Shown: one piece after another, positions 11,972 to 23,088 of the stretch
Position numbering within the stretch: position 1 is the stretch's first letter
Layout of the letters: every line of letters begins with the position of its first letter
Assembly: GCA_911728455.2 (NCBI GenBank)
Contig: OU452224.1
Span: 3,844,001 to 3,908,000, forward strand
Origin: Marthasterias glacialis
Lineage: Eukaryota; Echinodermata; Asteroidea; Forcipulatida; Asteriidae
Direction of reading: 5' to 3'
DNA: 64,000 nucleotides
Made by a program: the position numbers and the translations under genes
The notes under the pieces: generated by a model
Database searches by the model: none
Told to the model about the DNA's origin: nothing
What the model saw: only the letters and a program-made list of their open reading frames with translations

Positions 11972-12189
11972 CTGTTAAGATGCATACTGAAGTTTGATGT
12001 CATAGCAGGAAGGTCTTTGATGCCATCTTACATGGCCGGCAGTTTCATGATGAATTCCATCACTGGCTAGGTATTCTGTTGATTTTAACTTTGTTCTTCC
12101 TCATGAAAACTGCACTTGTTTGGACTTGATCATTTCATCAGTTTGACATCAATGTGAAGTTGCTTTCTCCCAATGGCTCATCAGGTTCA
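11972..12189 (-). other. Exon-like unit kept in both arms
   Basis: On the minus strand an acceptor TTTTGGTTGCAG is followed by 218 nt and a donor ACAG/GTGAGTTT. The right arm repeats the same acceptor and donor at 41,709 and 42,253, but the enclosed segment has grown to 545 nt through a 23-bp minisatellite. No frame is open through it, so it would be an untranslated or long non-coding exon, or simply two fortuitous splice words in duplicated DNA. Confidence 0.3.
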
Positions 12190-12361
12190 CTGCAACCAAA
12201 ATAAAACAAATACAAACTTATGACTACTGTCAAAAAACAAGGTGATTTATGGCCCGAGTTACTTTCACATGAGACTGTTGAAGTCACAGTAATGATATTC
12301 ACCCAAATAAACAACAACTTCGCTTATCAACAAAAGTATTGTTTCAACAACAAGACCACTG

Positions 12362-12560
12362 TGATAGATGTCAATATTTGCATCGGGAGAACGAATATAA
12401 ATTTCAATTTGCCTTACACTGATGTGTGATAAGCACTGTATACTCAGTGCTTTCGAGTCCTGTGGAAAAAAATCCACAGGCAACTCGGGTGGGATTCGAA
12501 CCCACGACTCCCGCATGACTAGAGCAGATGTCTTAACCACTAGACCACCGAGCACGCCCG
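12362..12560 (-). mobile_element. tRNA-derived SINE, left arm only
   Basis: Read on the minus strand, a tRNA-like head occupies about 12,556-12,481. It has an A-box word TGGTCTAGTGGTTAAGA and a B-box word GGTTCGAATCC, the RNA polymerase III promoter parts. It is followed by a hairpin CTGTGGA/TCCACAG around a T run and a body with 'agcactgagtatacagtgct'. The right arm has no such sequence at the matching site (about 41,470-41,520). The 96-codon minus frame here is the usual spurious translation of a SINE. The head does not fold as a clean seven-base acceptor, so I do not call a functional tRNA. Confidence 0.8.
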
Positions 12561-12587
12561 GTGACGAGGGGCCAGTTCGAATCCAGT

Positions 12588-12803
12588 GTCACTAACTCTA
12601 ACTCCCTTCTGTGATTAACTACGATCCTTCCCCACTCTAACAATTTCCAACACCATATGGGTAACTCAACACCCAAACTGTGGTACTCTGATTATGGTGG
12701 TATGCCTGAACCCATGTATCGCAGTTTACTCATACAATCCTCAGTCCAACACGATCCAACAAAACCTGCTGTTAGAGTTTGATGGAATCAGGACTGTTAG
12801 GGT
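12588..12803. repeat. GTTAGGGTTAACC-ended repeat, also at 15,232
   Basis: The segment starts 'cactaactctaactccctt' and ends GTTAGGGTTAACC, short inverted tips. A second copy begins GTTAACCCTAACTCCCTT at 15,232, is interrupted at about 15,362, and resumes at about 15,690 ('agtttact..cattctcagttcaac'). It abuts the SINE and is also missing from the right arm. Confidence 0.55.
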
Positions 12804-15231
12804 TAACCTTAGTCATCCTTTCATACCTCAGTACTTGTTTCTGCCCAGGACAGAGGTTTGGGTGTAAATCTACTAAAAAAGAGCATAGTCCTTTTTGGAT
12901 TTCGTACAGCCCCAAGTTGGAACACCAAACCAAGATTTTCCTTAGTTTTGTTTGAGTTTGATGGATGGTGCTGCATAGCTTTTAAAAGCAATGCTGTCAT
13001 GCCAATCTTGGAGTTCAACGGTTAGTAACATTTCTCAAATTTAATAAGGTTACAATTCAAAAGTTAAGCAAGAGTTGAAGTAAAGTTGGTATCGATTCTG
13101 TTTGGTCACTTCTATATCAGTTCAATGACCTTAAAAACGGTTTTGGAGGAATTAAGGTTTTTATTTTTTTTCTTTGATTGACCAAGAGGTGCCGCTCCAG
13201 ACAGATCCTACTTGATAGTAACAATCACATTCAGCAATGCATGGAGGCTGCTTTACATTAAGTAGGCCCTACACTTTATGGACAGTTTTGTGATAGGGGT
13301 TGGGGGTGGGGGTTGGACACAGTATTGCACAATTTTGATGGCCGTTAATGTTGGGACCCGTCCACAAGACGGTTGTTCGTTCTCGAATAACTTACAAGCA
13401 CAGATGAAATTAACAAATGTACATGCTTGTCTTACTAAGTTCAATTTATATGAATGTGTGATAAGTTATGCTTTTGAAAACGAGTCCACAGACTACTCAA
13501 TTCATCTTCAACGAAAAAGAAGAGAAATTGCAACAGCAAAAACAATGATCACAGTATCTACAGTTTACTATGTGGTGAGCAGTGGTGGGAACCCCGACAC
13601 AGGGTTCAATGTAGACACCTCTAATCACTGCTTACAAGTCCATCTATTTTAAAAACAATTGTTTTCCAACCCCAATGTTTTATCCTTTCAAAGAAAGACA
13701 ACATAGTGTTCTTTGATATATGTAAGAATGAACAATACCTGTTTCATTCTCACCAATTGATAATTGTAGTTTCAACATTGAATGTACTGCCCAACACTGC
13801 TGGTTAGAATTTTGACAGCAACAAATTGAGTGGCGATGTGGAGCGCACAGAGTGAACGGTTGTGCACAAGTGGTTGTTGTATTTGAAGGAGCTCTGCACG
13901 CTTGTGAAGGTACTTTGTGAAGGTACCAATGCTGATGGCGCACCTTTACCAACCGCATCCACCCTAACGATTTTGTGTAAACTGAGGGTAAATTGATATG
14001 ACCGCTGTCATGTAAGTAAGATTTCCATAGGCCCAACAGGAAAAACACTGAATTTCCGTTCAAACTAAGGTTAGGTATATTCATAATTGCTTACATTAAT
14101 CGAACAAATGTTTGCAAAACATACCAAGGGCTTCTATTTTGGGTGATACTTGTAAATTAAATTATGAACAAATTATGTGAGCTAAAAAGTACACTAGTTA
14201 TCACATGGCAATGCTATTCAATTTACATGACATTACCAAGCAGTTAATGTGATGTCATAAATACATATAAATATTGTTTCTATCCCTTTTATTTCATAAT
14301 ATAGGCTCAATGCACCTGCATGCTTTATAGGGATCACTGATTACAAGCTTTCCTATTGGATCCCTCTGCAGTATCAATTTTACTTATTCTTATCCTTGCA
14401 TGTAACCAGGGGAGAGATGAAAATGACGCTAAGAATTCTAGCAAGGAAACGCATTCCCAAGCTTGAATGACTACAAGTATTTCACACAGTCATATTCAAA
14501 TGTTCGCGCCTACTGAACAGCAATGTCCCAAAAGTATGCTACCAAATAAGGAAATTCTCCCTCATGTAAGATGACATTTCACCTTTCGCATTCGCAACGT
14601 CACATGATTATTTCCATATGTGTGTGATCGTAAAGAATAAATTAGAATGCATTAGGCCTATCGGTAAGTAAACAAATGACTGAGTCTCCGAGGTCAATTG
14701 GTTAAATTTATATATGTAACTTTCTGTGATAAATCTTAATTTCTTTGGTTTAATCCTGTAGAAATAAATAAACTTAAACCACAAATACAAGTACAAAGTG
14801 CTAATTGATCCTGGTCACATAAACATGACGTTTTGTTAACTGAGGAAATACAGCAGTGTCCAACGAAGAAAGGGTTGATATCGACGTCCATAAAAAATGA
14901 CTTCTTCGAAAAAGAACAACTGATGGGAATAAAGGAGGGAGAGGTATCAAGCAGCATGGACAGAAGCCAAGAATGAGTTTAGGCCAAATGTAAGCAAAGA
15001 CCAGCTCCACCAGGCAATTCAGATTGATTGCCATCAGTAGGGCTCCATCGGAAATGGCCAAGACCTCCATGACAATGGACAGTTCCTAAGACATTAATTG
15101 AAGAGTTTATGGTCTCGCAGTGGCTGATGCAATGAGCATCATCCTTTTTCGAGAAACAGTTTCTTCCACTAAAATGGAGGAAACCAGAAGAGGCAAAAGG
15201 AGTTAAATCTTTGTTATTATTTCAAATTAGA
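12804..15231. other. Arm sequence without a recognised gene
   Basis: 12,821-13,290 matches the right arm at 38,420-38,742 plus 41,269-41,480, which is split there by a 2.5-kb insertion. 13,290-14,330 matches only in patches (37,160-38,410). Frames of 120-134 codons (13,278-13,652 plus; 13,680-14,084 minus) have no recognisable domain and are not kept open in the other arm, so I do not call them. 14,340-16,560 has no clear partner in the right arm and is probably a left-arm insertion. Confidence 0.45.
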
Positions 15232-15361
15232 TCTTTGTTAACCCTAACTCCCTTGAATTATTTACTAGGATCCTTTCTCACTCTAAGAAAATCCAACGTA
15301 TGATAACTCAATACCTAAACTGAACTGTTGGACTTTATGCCTGATCCCATGTAAAGCATAA

Positions 15362-15690
15362 GAAGTCTCCTGACGATGACTAGAGCAGGCTCGTAGAAAC
15401 ATTGAGACCAATAAATAAACTCACTCCGCAGCAGTGAATTTATCCGAGAAGTCCCCTCGATCTACTAAGCGAAAGTAGTAGTAGTCCCGGCCGATTTCCT
15501 ACCTCCCCAGGTATAAAGTACTTATAAAGCAGGACAGTTCTTTCAGAACTAAGTTGTCCCCCCGAATCCCGAAATCTACTCTGCGCTAGTAGAATAATAA
15601 CAGGATAAGTTCTCACAAGAACAATCTATTGTATATAGCAAAGTAGATACATGTATAATCACATGGTATTACCAAACCAAGTATACATAA
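15362..15690 (+). mobile_element. Hammerhead-bearing Penelope-like or retrozyme-like fragment
   Basis: About 330 bp interrupts a copy of the 12,588 repeat, flanked by CATAAGAAG at the left (about 15,356) and CATAATAAG at the right (about 15,685), a possible short target duplication. Inside are a hammerhead-like core (15,370-15,400), the words 'agaagtcccctcgatctac' and 'ctactctgcgctagtag', and two tight hairpins, AGTTCTTTCAGAACT (about 15,538) and GTTCTCACAAGAAC (about 15,611). Hammerhead motifs are known in Penelope-like elements and in small non-autonomous retrozymes. The size fits a retrozyme unit; assignment is inference. Confidence 0.55.
15370..15400 (+). ncRNA. Degenerate hammerhead ribozyme core
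   Basis: CTGACGA (15,370-15,376) fits the conserved CUGANGA box. It is followed by a stem-II-like GACTAG with partner CTCG(T/A), loop AGCAGG, and then GAAAC (15,396-15,400), the second conserved box. The partner strand of stem II has two substitutions from the CTAGTC expected, so activity may be reduced. Stems I and III were not modelled. Confidence 0.5.
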
Positions 15691-15699
15691 TAAGTTTAC

Positions 15700-17555
15700 T
15701 AGTGCATTCTCAGTTCAACAGAATCAAACAAAACATGCTATGGGATTTTAATGGGTTTGGGGGTGATTATGGGTAATGCAGTTCGAAGTTCAGTTTTTAT
15801 GTTAATGAGGTAAAAATCGAGACCATAAGAAGGACAGGGACTGGACACCTATGTTAGTTATCACACAAGTGTGAGTGAAATATGGAAAAAGAGCACTTCT
15901 GCATCCCATATCCAACAAGGCCAAAGGCCCAGTTTGAGCACTTCTACATCTCACATCAAACAAATCTGAAGGCCGAGTTTGGTATGGGACACAGACGTAT
16001 TATATTTTTCTGCATTTCATGAGCGCGCCTGTGATAACGAATTTATTGTCAGGCAAACTTGACGTGCATCTTAAAATAGTGCAATACGCTAAGTTAGAAC
16101 AGCACGTTGGAACAGGGTGTGATATGGGCGAGTTAATACCACATTGTTGTTGCTGTGGATCAACCAATTGAAATCGAGGATTAAAGTTTGCTTGAAGATA
16201 ATAAACTGTATACACACCGTACACACTAAACAATATAGAAGAAGTATTATTTTCTAACAACTGCAGAGCAAATTTTGGTTGTTCTGCTGAATAAACCCGA
16301 ACCCTGAACTGGCTGAAGTGCAACAATTTTTGTGGTGAATCCAGAAGAGGAAGAGAAGACAAAAAAAGTTGGAGGATAGTGATGATTATGAAGGGATCAA
16401 GTCAAGGTCCATCCAAGTAAGAAGGATTATGAAGTGACATGGAAGATGACGATGACAGTGGAAAAGAAGAGATAATGGTGGTACCTGATGAGTAAACATT
16501 CATCACCAGCCATTTTAGTGCCTTAGAGTTGCAGATTTGCGTGATTTGAGATCTCTACTTCCCTACTTTCAAAAAAAGTAAACGACGAACAGTCTACGAA
16601 CCAACGATTTCAATTTTAGTTGAACTTCAAATGCAGTGCTCTCCAAACATTAAGGTTTGGCTTCAGGGAACCTTTTGGCACTTTGTGATGTTGCTGACAA
16701 TTTGTCCATGTACATGACTGTAAAATCACTTACATGATTTCTGCCTTATGCTTGCCTAGAAAATGATTCATGTGTTATGGAAAGTTTTGTTGTCAAAATA
16801 AATCTGAAACAAGCTGAAAAAATGTCATCAGTGGTTATTTTTCATATTTCAAATTTCTTTTCATGGTTAAAGACGGGTATTTTCAACTTGAATCATAGTG
16901 AAGTTCGCTCCAATTTCACTCAAAAAGGGCGATGCACAGTGAGTTTCACTTACAAAAGAGCCAAACTGACACCACTCGGAGGACAGAATGAACATTTAGA
17001 GAGTGAAGTAACGGGCAAAAGTGGTCAACTGTGGGAGCTTCAGAGAATAAACCCAACAAAAGAATTTGCAAGAGTGAGAGTAATCTATATCGGAAGAGGG
17101 CACTACAAATACCATGAATATCCAAGACAACTCAGAAAACATCAACAAAGAAAAAAGAATCTGAAGTGGCAATCATAAAGCAAATAACCAGGAGTGAGTG
17201 AGATATGCATGAAGTTTCACATAATTGTATGAGGGTTGAAACTTATCTAAACGCATTGTCTTGCAGGTATCATGGGCAAAAGTGGGCAACACTCTCTGAC
17301 AAAGGACAGTGAGGAAAATACAGCAGAGGACACATTTATGTCAAAGCATGAGCAGCCAAGACTGTCTACTTATCTATGACAGTTATGTGGGATGAAGCGA
17401 TCCATTGTGATAACCAAAGTTCTGGAACTATCAAGATTTGCAAACTTGAAACTGAACAGAGCCTAACCAAGAGGAGGAATGTGCAAGAATGTATCTGAGT
17501 TGAGAGGTGAGAATAATCTTCAGTGTTTACCAAAGAAGATACAAGAAAAAATGAG
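15700..17555. other. Left-arm DNA without a recognised gene
   Basis: 15,700-16,560 has no partner seen in the right arm. 16,570-16,650 ('cgaacagtctacgaacca') matches 37,060-37,135 in the same direction. 16,780-17,555 matches 36,395-37,050 inverted. The 133-codon frame at 16,777-17,178 is not preserved in the right arm, where it shifts and stops early, so I reject it as a gene. Confidence 0.5.
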
Positions 17556-17945
17556 GCGGTCATAATGGACACTGATAAAAAATGTAGAACACGTTGACAC
17601 AATTATGTAAGAGGTACTCAAATCCGATCCTACTGCCAGAGACAACCATATACTGATCTGGGAAAATTATGAGATTTTGGATAGCGAGGGTGATAAGTTT
17701 AGACGTTGGATACAGGAGAGTATATGGATAAGAAGATGACAATCAACTATAAACAGATATGAAGGAGGTTATGAACTATCACACATGAGAACCCCTCATA
17801 CCCCATAAGCCCCACCCCGGGGAGGACACAATTGGCTAGACCATCACCTAGTGGCGGGAACAGTAAACAGTGCCACCAACAGATAGGTGGTGAATCGTTC
17901 TGAGGATGACTAGTGAAACTAGTCGACACGTAAATGAAAATTACA
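17556..17945 (+). pseudogene. Penelope-like element, 3' fragment (GIY-YIG C-terminus and tail)
   Basis: This is the first of three head-to-tail partial copies. It joins a short piece of the 5' reading frame ('cataatggacac', compare 19,898) directly to the C-terminal end of the element protein. That end holds the segment R-R-W-I-Q-E-S-I-W-I-R and a tail reading 'accccataagccccaccccggggagg'. The fragment ends in a hammerhead-like motif (17,900-17,929). Its left border is where homology between the two giant arms stops. Confidence 0.7.
17900..17929 (+). ncRNA. Hammerhead-like motif at Penelope-like end
   Basis: CTGAGGA is followed by a perfect six-base stem GACTAG/CTAGTC around loop TGAAA, then GACAC where GAAAC is expected. 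One core substitution suggests it is inactive. The same architecture recurs at 21,185-21,214. Confidence 0.45.
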
Positions 17946-17959
17946 TACATTATTATTAA

Positions 17960-19150
17960 TGAACTTTATTGGCTTAATTTATTTAAATTAATGTAAAAAT
18001 TGAATTTTTACCAGCCTGATGAACTTCATTTATGATGTTCGTCAAAGTTATGGTCAACAGACTGTGTTGGAAATCAGGAACTTGGAGAAATTAAAACAAA
18101 ATGCAGCAGGACATCCTAACCACATAATTTTCAATCTACGATGTCGCGAAGAGAATCTCTCCCCTCCCAGTCTACATTTAAAATGTCCTATCAACACTCT
18201 CAATGCACATGAGGTCGTAAGATAAACTCAGAGGGATCTTTTGTGAGTAGGAATCTGAATCAACAACAATAAACTAGACGGTTTTAAAGAGGAAAACAAG
18301 TTCAAGGTTGAGGACGAAGATAAGGGAGAGTTGGTCTTCTTGGACACCTTGTCAGGAAACTAGATGGTACCATCAAGCTTCAGGTATATTGGAAGCCATC
18401 CCACACTGATCAATATTAAATGTTTAACTCACACCACCCCTTACAACATAAGCCGTCAGTTTTTGAGAACCCTACTTGACCGGAGGAATAGCATAGTGAC
18501 AGAAAAAAGAGGATGATAAAATAAAAAAAACGAGCATGTTAAGATGGCATTAAAGAATTGTGGCTACCCAGATTGTACATTCAAGAAAGTAGGGCAGGAA
18601 ATCATCAGAAAGAGTAAAAAAACAACCCAAAGAAAAACTGGTAAACAAAATAAAGCACAAACAGACCAGAAAGCACTAGTGGTGCTACCATATGTGAAGG
18701 GTGTGCCAGAGAGAATCCAAAGATCTATGAAAAAACACGGAGTGGGATGCCCCGTTAAGCTATACCTCACGCTTAGGCGCCTTTTTAGAACATCCAAAGG
18801 ATAAGATAGAAGCAAAACAAAAGAGTGTGTAATCCCCGGTCAGTCATGCAAATTTTTAACATTGGGGAAACGGGAAGAAAACTCAGCATCCTCTATGAAA
18901 GACTGAGGTGGAAAATTTAACATCGGGTACAATAACAAGGGCAAGAAAAATTGCAACAGCTGGAAAAGAGACAAAATCGGCCATCACAGAATATGCCAGG
19001 GACAACATCCATAATGTATTGGGAAAATTATTAGATTTTGGTAAGCGAGGGTTATAAGTTCAGACACTGGATACAGGAGAGTATATGGATAAGAAAACAA
19101 TGATCAACTATGAACAGATATGAAGGAGGTTATGAGCTATCACACCTGGG
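17960..19150 (+). pseudogene. Penelope-like retroelement, internally deleted copy
   Basis: Penelope-like elements encode a reverse transcriptase followed by a GIY-YIG endonuclease. This copy keeps an N-terminal piece (about 18,030-18,300), then jumps to the end of the reverse transcriptase at about 18,300. There the frame reads around F-L-D-T-L, then W-K-P-S-H-T-D-Q-Y and T-L-L-D-R-R-N-S-I-V-T, with stops. 18,544-18,804 is open and lysine-rich (N-C-G-Y-P-D, then Y-V-K-G-V-P-E-R-I-Q-R), the linker before the endonuclease. A broken GIY-YIG part follows ('acattggggaaacggg', for I-G-E-T-G). The catalytic reverse-transcriptase core is missing. Frameshifts and stops make it non-functional. Confidence 0.8.
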
Positions 19151-19159
19151 ATCCCCATG

Positions 19160-21240
19160 TCTGTTGTCAAAGTTGTTGACAACAGACTGTGTTGGAAATC
19201 CAGAACTTGAAGAAATTAGAACAAAAAGCAGCGACATAGTGTGACCACATAATTTTCAATCTACAGTGTCGCGACGAGAATATCTCCCTCCCAGTCTAAG
19301 TTTAAAATGTCTTATCAACACTGTCAACGCACGTGAGATCGTAAGAAAAGCTCAGAGGGATCTTTTGTGAGAAAAAATCCAAAACAACAATAAATTTATA
19401 GACTGTTTTAACGAGGAAATCAACAAAATCAACAGTGTTGTTCGAATGCTTACCAAATAACCTGACAAAAACCACAAAATCACATCACGCGAGAGCTCGC
19501 GAGACATCCTTCGCCAAAATCAAACAGCACCATGTTGAAAAATTGAAAAATTTTGTACAGGAAGATAATCGAGGATAAAGGGACTGATTTATCAGGAGAA
19601 CAATTAAAAAGGTGGGTGATAAATAAATCAAGTAAAGAGCTAAGTGAGGATGAAATCAAAGTACTAGCTGAAGGGCTGACTGTTGCAGTGGCACCTGACA
19701 AGTTCTGAACTTTGATTTTACTGTGGCAACTGAAGTTGCATGTCAGGGGTTGCCTGCTGGTGACAAGGCAACACTTCTGGCCGACGTGGCAGGAATTCTA
19801 CGCGCTGCAAAAGCCACCCCAAAGCAACATAACAAAGGGGAAGCGTGCTGCCATCAAATCCCTCAAGTCAGATAAATCAATCTTGGTCATGCCATCATGC
19901 CATAATGGACACGGATAAGTATGTAGAATAGGTTGAGAAAACGTTTGGGGACACAATTATGTATAAGGTACTCAAGTCTGATCCTACTGCATGGTATAAA
20001 TGCAAATTAGTAATACTATTACAGAATCTAAAGAAAGAAAAAATGATTATGGAAAGGCAATACACCTATTTGTACTCCACTGCAGAGCTAGTACCCAGGA
20101 TATACTGCACACCAAAGATACATAAAAAAAGACATTCTGCTCAGACCGATAGTCGATTGCATCGACTCCATTGAATATAATCTATCAAAAAACCTAGTAC
20201 AGATCTTGGCTCCTTTAATTGGCCAAACAGAACATCACTGCAAGAACTCATGAAAGTTATTGCAAGGCCACCCCTTGGTCACCACAAAATGTGTAAACCC
20301 AGCCTTGGGCAGAGAGAGATGTCAATGATATTTTGGAGAAGATGAAGAAAGGTATGACAGGAATGCTTACAGAACACCTGAATAATGTTGATGACATTTA
20401 AAACATCAGCTTTAAGGTGGAGGAGGAAGATAAGGGAGAGTTGGTCTTGTTGGACACCTTGTCAGGAAACCAATTGGTACCATCAAGCTTCAGGTATATT
20501 GGAAGCCATCCCACACTGATCAATATTTAATGTTTAAATCACACCACCCCTTACAACATAAGCCGCCAGTTTTGGGAACCATATTTGACCAGAGGAATAA
20601 CAAAGTGACAGAAGAGGATAATAAGATCAAGGAAATGGAGCATGTTAAGATGGCATTAAAGAATTGTAGCTACCCGGATTGGGTACTCAAGAAAGTAGAG
20701 CAGGAAATAATCAGGAAGAGTGAAAAACATACCAAAGAAAAACTGGTAAACAAAACTAAAGCCCAGTCATGCAAAATTAATGACATTGGGGAAACGGTAA
20801 GAAAATTTGGCACCCGCTATGATGAACGTAAGACCGAAGTGGAAAAATTAACATGGGTCTAATAACGAGGGCAAGAAAAATAGCAACAGCAGGAAAAAGG
20901 ACATTTTTGGCCATCACAAAATATGCCACTGACAACAACCATATAATGAACTGGGAAAATTATGAGATTTTGGTAAGCGAGGGTGATAAGTTTAGATGCT
21001 GGATACAGGAGAGTATATGGATAAGAAGACGACGATCAAACAGATATGAAGGAGGCTGTGAACTATCACACATGGGACCCCCTCATACCCCAAGCCCCAC
21101 CCCGGGGAGGACACAATTGGCAAGACCACAACCAAGTGGCTGAAACAGTAAACAGCGCCAACAACCGAAAGGTGTAGCCTCGTTCTGTGGTTGACTAGAG
21201 AAACTAGTCAAAACGTAAACGAAAATTACGTAAGTTAATT
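19160..21240 (+). pseudogene. Penelope-like retroelement, longest copy, frame-broken
   Basis: In order it carries the N-terminal segment (19,160-19,700, with I-I-E-D-K-G-T-D-L-S-G-E-Q near 19,565), a middle part (19,710-20,170, including P-R-I-Y-C-T-P-K-I-H-K and L-R-P-I-V-D near the start of the reverse-transcriptase fingers), a decayed palm region, the thumb and linker (20,530-20,862, H-P-L-Q-H-K and N-C-S-Y-P-D-W), and the GIY-YIG end (20,853-21,100, I-Q-E-S-I-W-I-R-R-R). Segment 20,404-21,240 is a near repeat of 18,300-19,150. Many stops and shifts are present. It ends with a hammerhead-like motif, as the first fragment does, consistent with the tandem terminal arrangement known for this group. 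Confidence 0.82.
21185..21214 (+). ncRNA. Degenerate hammerhead-like motif
   Basis: The stem GACTAG/CTAGTC with loop AGAAA (21,193-21,209) is intact. The conserved boxes have decayed to CTGTGGT and AAAAC. It sits at the end of the longest Penelope-like copy, in the same position as the motif at 17,900. Confidence 0.35.
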
Positions 21241-21730
21241 GGCTGTGTTTTTGGAAAATTAAAAAGAGACTAACACCAACATTTTTCACAAAATTATTCA
21301 TTAACTCTAATCTTTAAAAACATTTCAATAAGCAGAAGTGAGTGGTTTTTTATTAGTTCGTCCACAGACTGAATATTTAAATTGTGAGAAATACTTTAAT
21401 TTGCTCACAAAAAGTGAACAGCTTATTTTTAAAGGGAAACATTGCCTTTAAATGTTTTAAAATTTTGCAGTTTGGAATTGCTCCTTGATCCTTTTTAAAA
21501 GTTTATTGTGCAATTAAACACCTACAGCGTGTTGTAATTAGAGAGTAGTGATTAAACAAACACACATTTGCCTCTGGAAATAAAGTCAGTAGAACCGAAA
21601 TCTACATAGAAATATGTGGTTTGCCATTTGTGAAGTCAAAAATGTGGTTCTACAAAATGGCAGACTGTTTTGTGTCACAAAATTAAACAAAATCGCACAA
21701 TTTCAAGGGAGGAACATGTGCAGATGATTT
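21241..21730. other. Flank between Penelope-like copy and 8-kb element
   Basis: AT-rich DNA. A short frame on the minus strand is a shadow of the Penelope-like tail. Nothing else was recognised. Confidence 0.5.
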
Positions 21731-21739
21731 ACACTGCAA

Positions 21740-22310
21740 AAAAGTTGGTTAATAAAATGTTGGGGAAAGCCGGATTGCCCAGATGTTGGTCATTCTTAGT
21801 GTAAAGATCGGTCATTTTCAAAGAAGTTTACCCAACACCAGGTGTTCAAAGTTGGTGAATAGCGTCAGATAAATGTTTCCGAAAATTTGACCAGATTTTT
21901 CATATCTTGACTACCCAACTTAGTTGGGCAAATGTTGTCCTCTAAGATGGGGAACCAGTTTTTACCAATAGATTATTTGGGTAGCAAAACGTTGGGAATT
22001 GCTAGATTACCCAGAAGTTGGCAAATTTAGTTCAAAAGTTGGTAATTTTCAAAGACAGTATAACCGACACCATTTTGTGCAAAGTTGGTCAACGGTATTT
22101 CACAAAAGGTTCTGGAATATTTGACCATCTGTTTTATAGTCTGATTACCCCAACTGTTTTGGGCTAATGTTGTCCTCTCGGATGGGGGACATTAACTACC
22201 TATAGATTATTCTGGGTAGTAAAACGTTGGCGAGTGTTACACTACCCAGATGGTGGCCATTTTAGTTAAATATTTTGAAATAATCCGAGAAATTTACGCA
22301 ACAACATGTA
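21740..22310 (+). repeat. Left subterminal array, unit about 233 bp
   Basis: AAAATGTTGGGGAAAGCC (21,754), AAAACGTTGGGAATTGC (21,986) and AAAACGTTGGCGAGTG (22,221) head successive units. Each is followed by 'acccaga.gttgg' and 'tttagtt', and then by the words TTGGTCA, 'ttgacca' and 'gttgtcctct'. There are about 2.4 copies. It may serve as a set of binding sites for the mobilising protein, by analogy with other DNA transposons. Confidence 0.6.
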
Positions 22311-22629
22311 GGCCTACTCTAAATTGGCCAAATGCATTATACAACAAGTTTTGAATTTATTTCACTTGAAATAATAGCCGCTTAGCTGACTGTGTTTGTC
22401 AGTCACTTTCTTATACCGAGGACTGCGTCTCTTTATGATTGAATAAGCACAACTTTAACAATGGTGGGTCGGAGAGCTATGGTACTGTCTCATTGTTATT
22501 AAGCATAGACGTGCAGGCCTGTGTAATTTGGCCTACATGTATGTATGCACCATTAGGCAAACAAATCACACATCCCCGGGCAGTTTTCCAACTTTTTGAC
22601 TTTGTACAACTTTTGGTCGGTGTAAACAA

Positions 22630-23020
22630 ATCTTGACCAACAGTTGGTCAGGGCCTAGGCCTAATTTACATAAAAGTATTACATTCAAGTCACGTGTGTA
22701 GCGCAGAGGTAGCTCTCGGCAGGCCGGTGCTGCGCCTATCCCCCCTTGTTGTGTACGTATCTTGACCAACAGTTGGTCAGGGCCTAGGCCTAATTTACAT
22801 AAAAGTATTACATTTAAGTCACGTGTGTAGCGCAGAGGTAGCTCTCGGCAGGCCGGTGCTGCGCCTATCCCCCCTTGTTGTGTACGTATCTTGACCAACA
22901 GTTGGTCTGGGCCTAGGCCTAATTTACATAAAAGTATTACATTCAAGTCGCGCGTGTAGCGCAGAGCTAGCTCTAGCAGGCCGCCGGTCGTGTGCGTGCC
23001 GCGCCGATCCCCCTTGTGTG
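22630..23020 (+). repeat. Triplicated 129-bp block upstream of cargo gene
   Basis: TCTTGACCAACAGTTGGTC starts at 22,631, 22,760 and 22,889, an exact 129-base step. Each unit contains the near-palindrome GACCAAC-A-GTTGGTC, 'gggcctaggcctaatttaca', CACGTGTGTAGCGCAGAG and a C-run near its end. The third unit has drifted (CGCGTGTAGCGCAGAGC). It lies directly before the acidic frame at 23,089 and probably forms its promoter or 5' leader. The 164-codon minus frame across it is an artefact of the repeat. Confidence 0.8.
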
Positions 23021-23088
23021 TGTGTGCAGTGTACATCGTGTTGTGTGTGGAGTCCGCCATTATACAAGCTCACACCTTCGTGCCAAAG

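Larger units (their letters stand above)
1..17555 (+). repeat. Left arm of giant inverted repeat
   Basis: This arm reappears as reverse complement at about 36,395-53,200. Matching blocks seen by eye (left with right) are 1-586 with 52,581-53,195; 1,010-1,560 with 51,840-52,385; 2,260-2,460 with 50,875-51,075; 3,172-3,330 with 49,960-50,115; 5,081-5,331 with 48,065-48,310; 7,010 with 46,570; 8,000 with 45,920; 10,620 with 43,670; 12,000 with 41,890; 14,310 with 37,175; and 17,340-17,555 with 36,395-36,620. A stretch at 5,700-5,855 shows five differences from 47,530-47,685. Homology stops at about 17,555, where Penelope-like sequence begins. The window edge cuts the outer end, so the true arm may be longer. 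Confidence 0.93.

Noticed and set aside
12265..12555. 96-codon minus frame
   Set aside because: It is translation of the tRNA-derived SINE head and tail, a common false gene.
12481..12556. Functional tRNA gene
   Set aside because: The A and B boxes are clear, but the acceptor arm does not pair cleanly and the head is followed by a SINE body.
13680..14084. 134-codon minus frame
   Set aside because: There is no domain, and the right arm is divergent here and does not keep it open.
16777..17178. 133-codon plus frame
   Set aside because: The corresponding right-arm sequence loses the frame and stops early; no domain is recognised.
22566..23060. 164-codon minus frame with internal repeats
   Set aside because: It is produced by the triplicated 129-bp block (129 is a multiple of 3, so the frame stays open).
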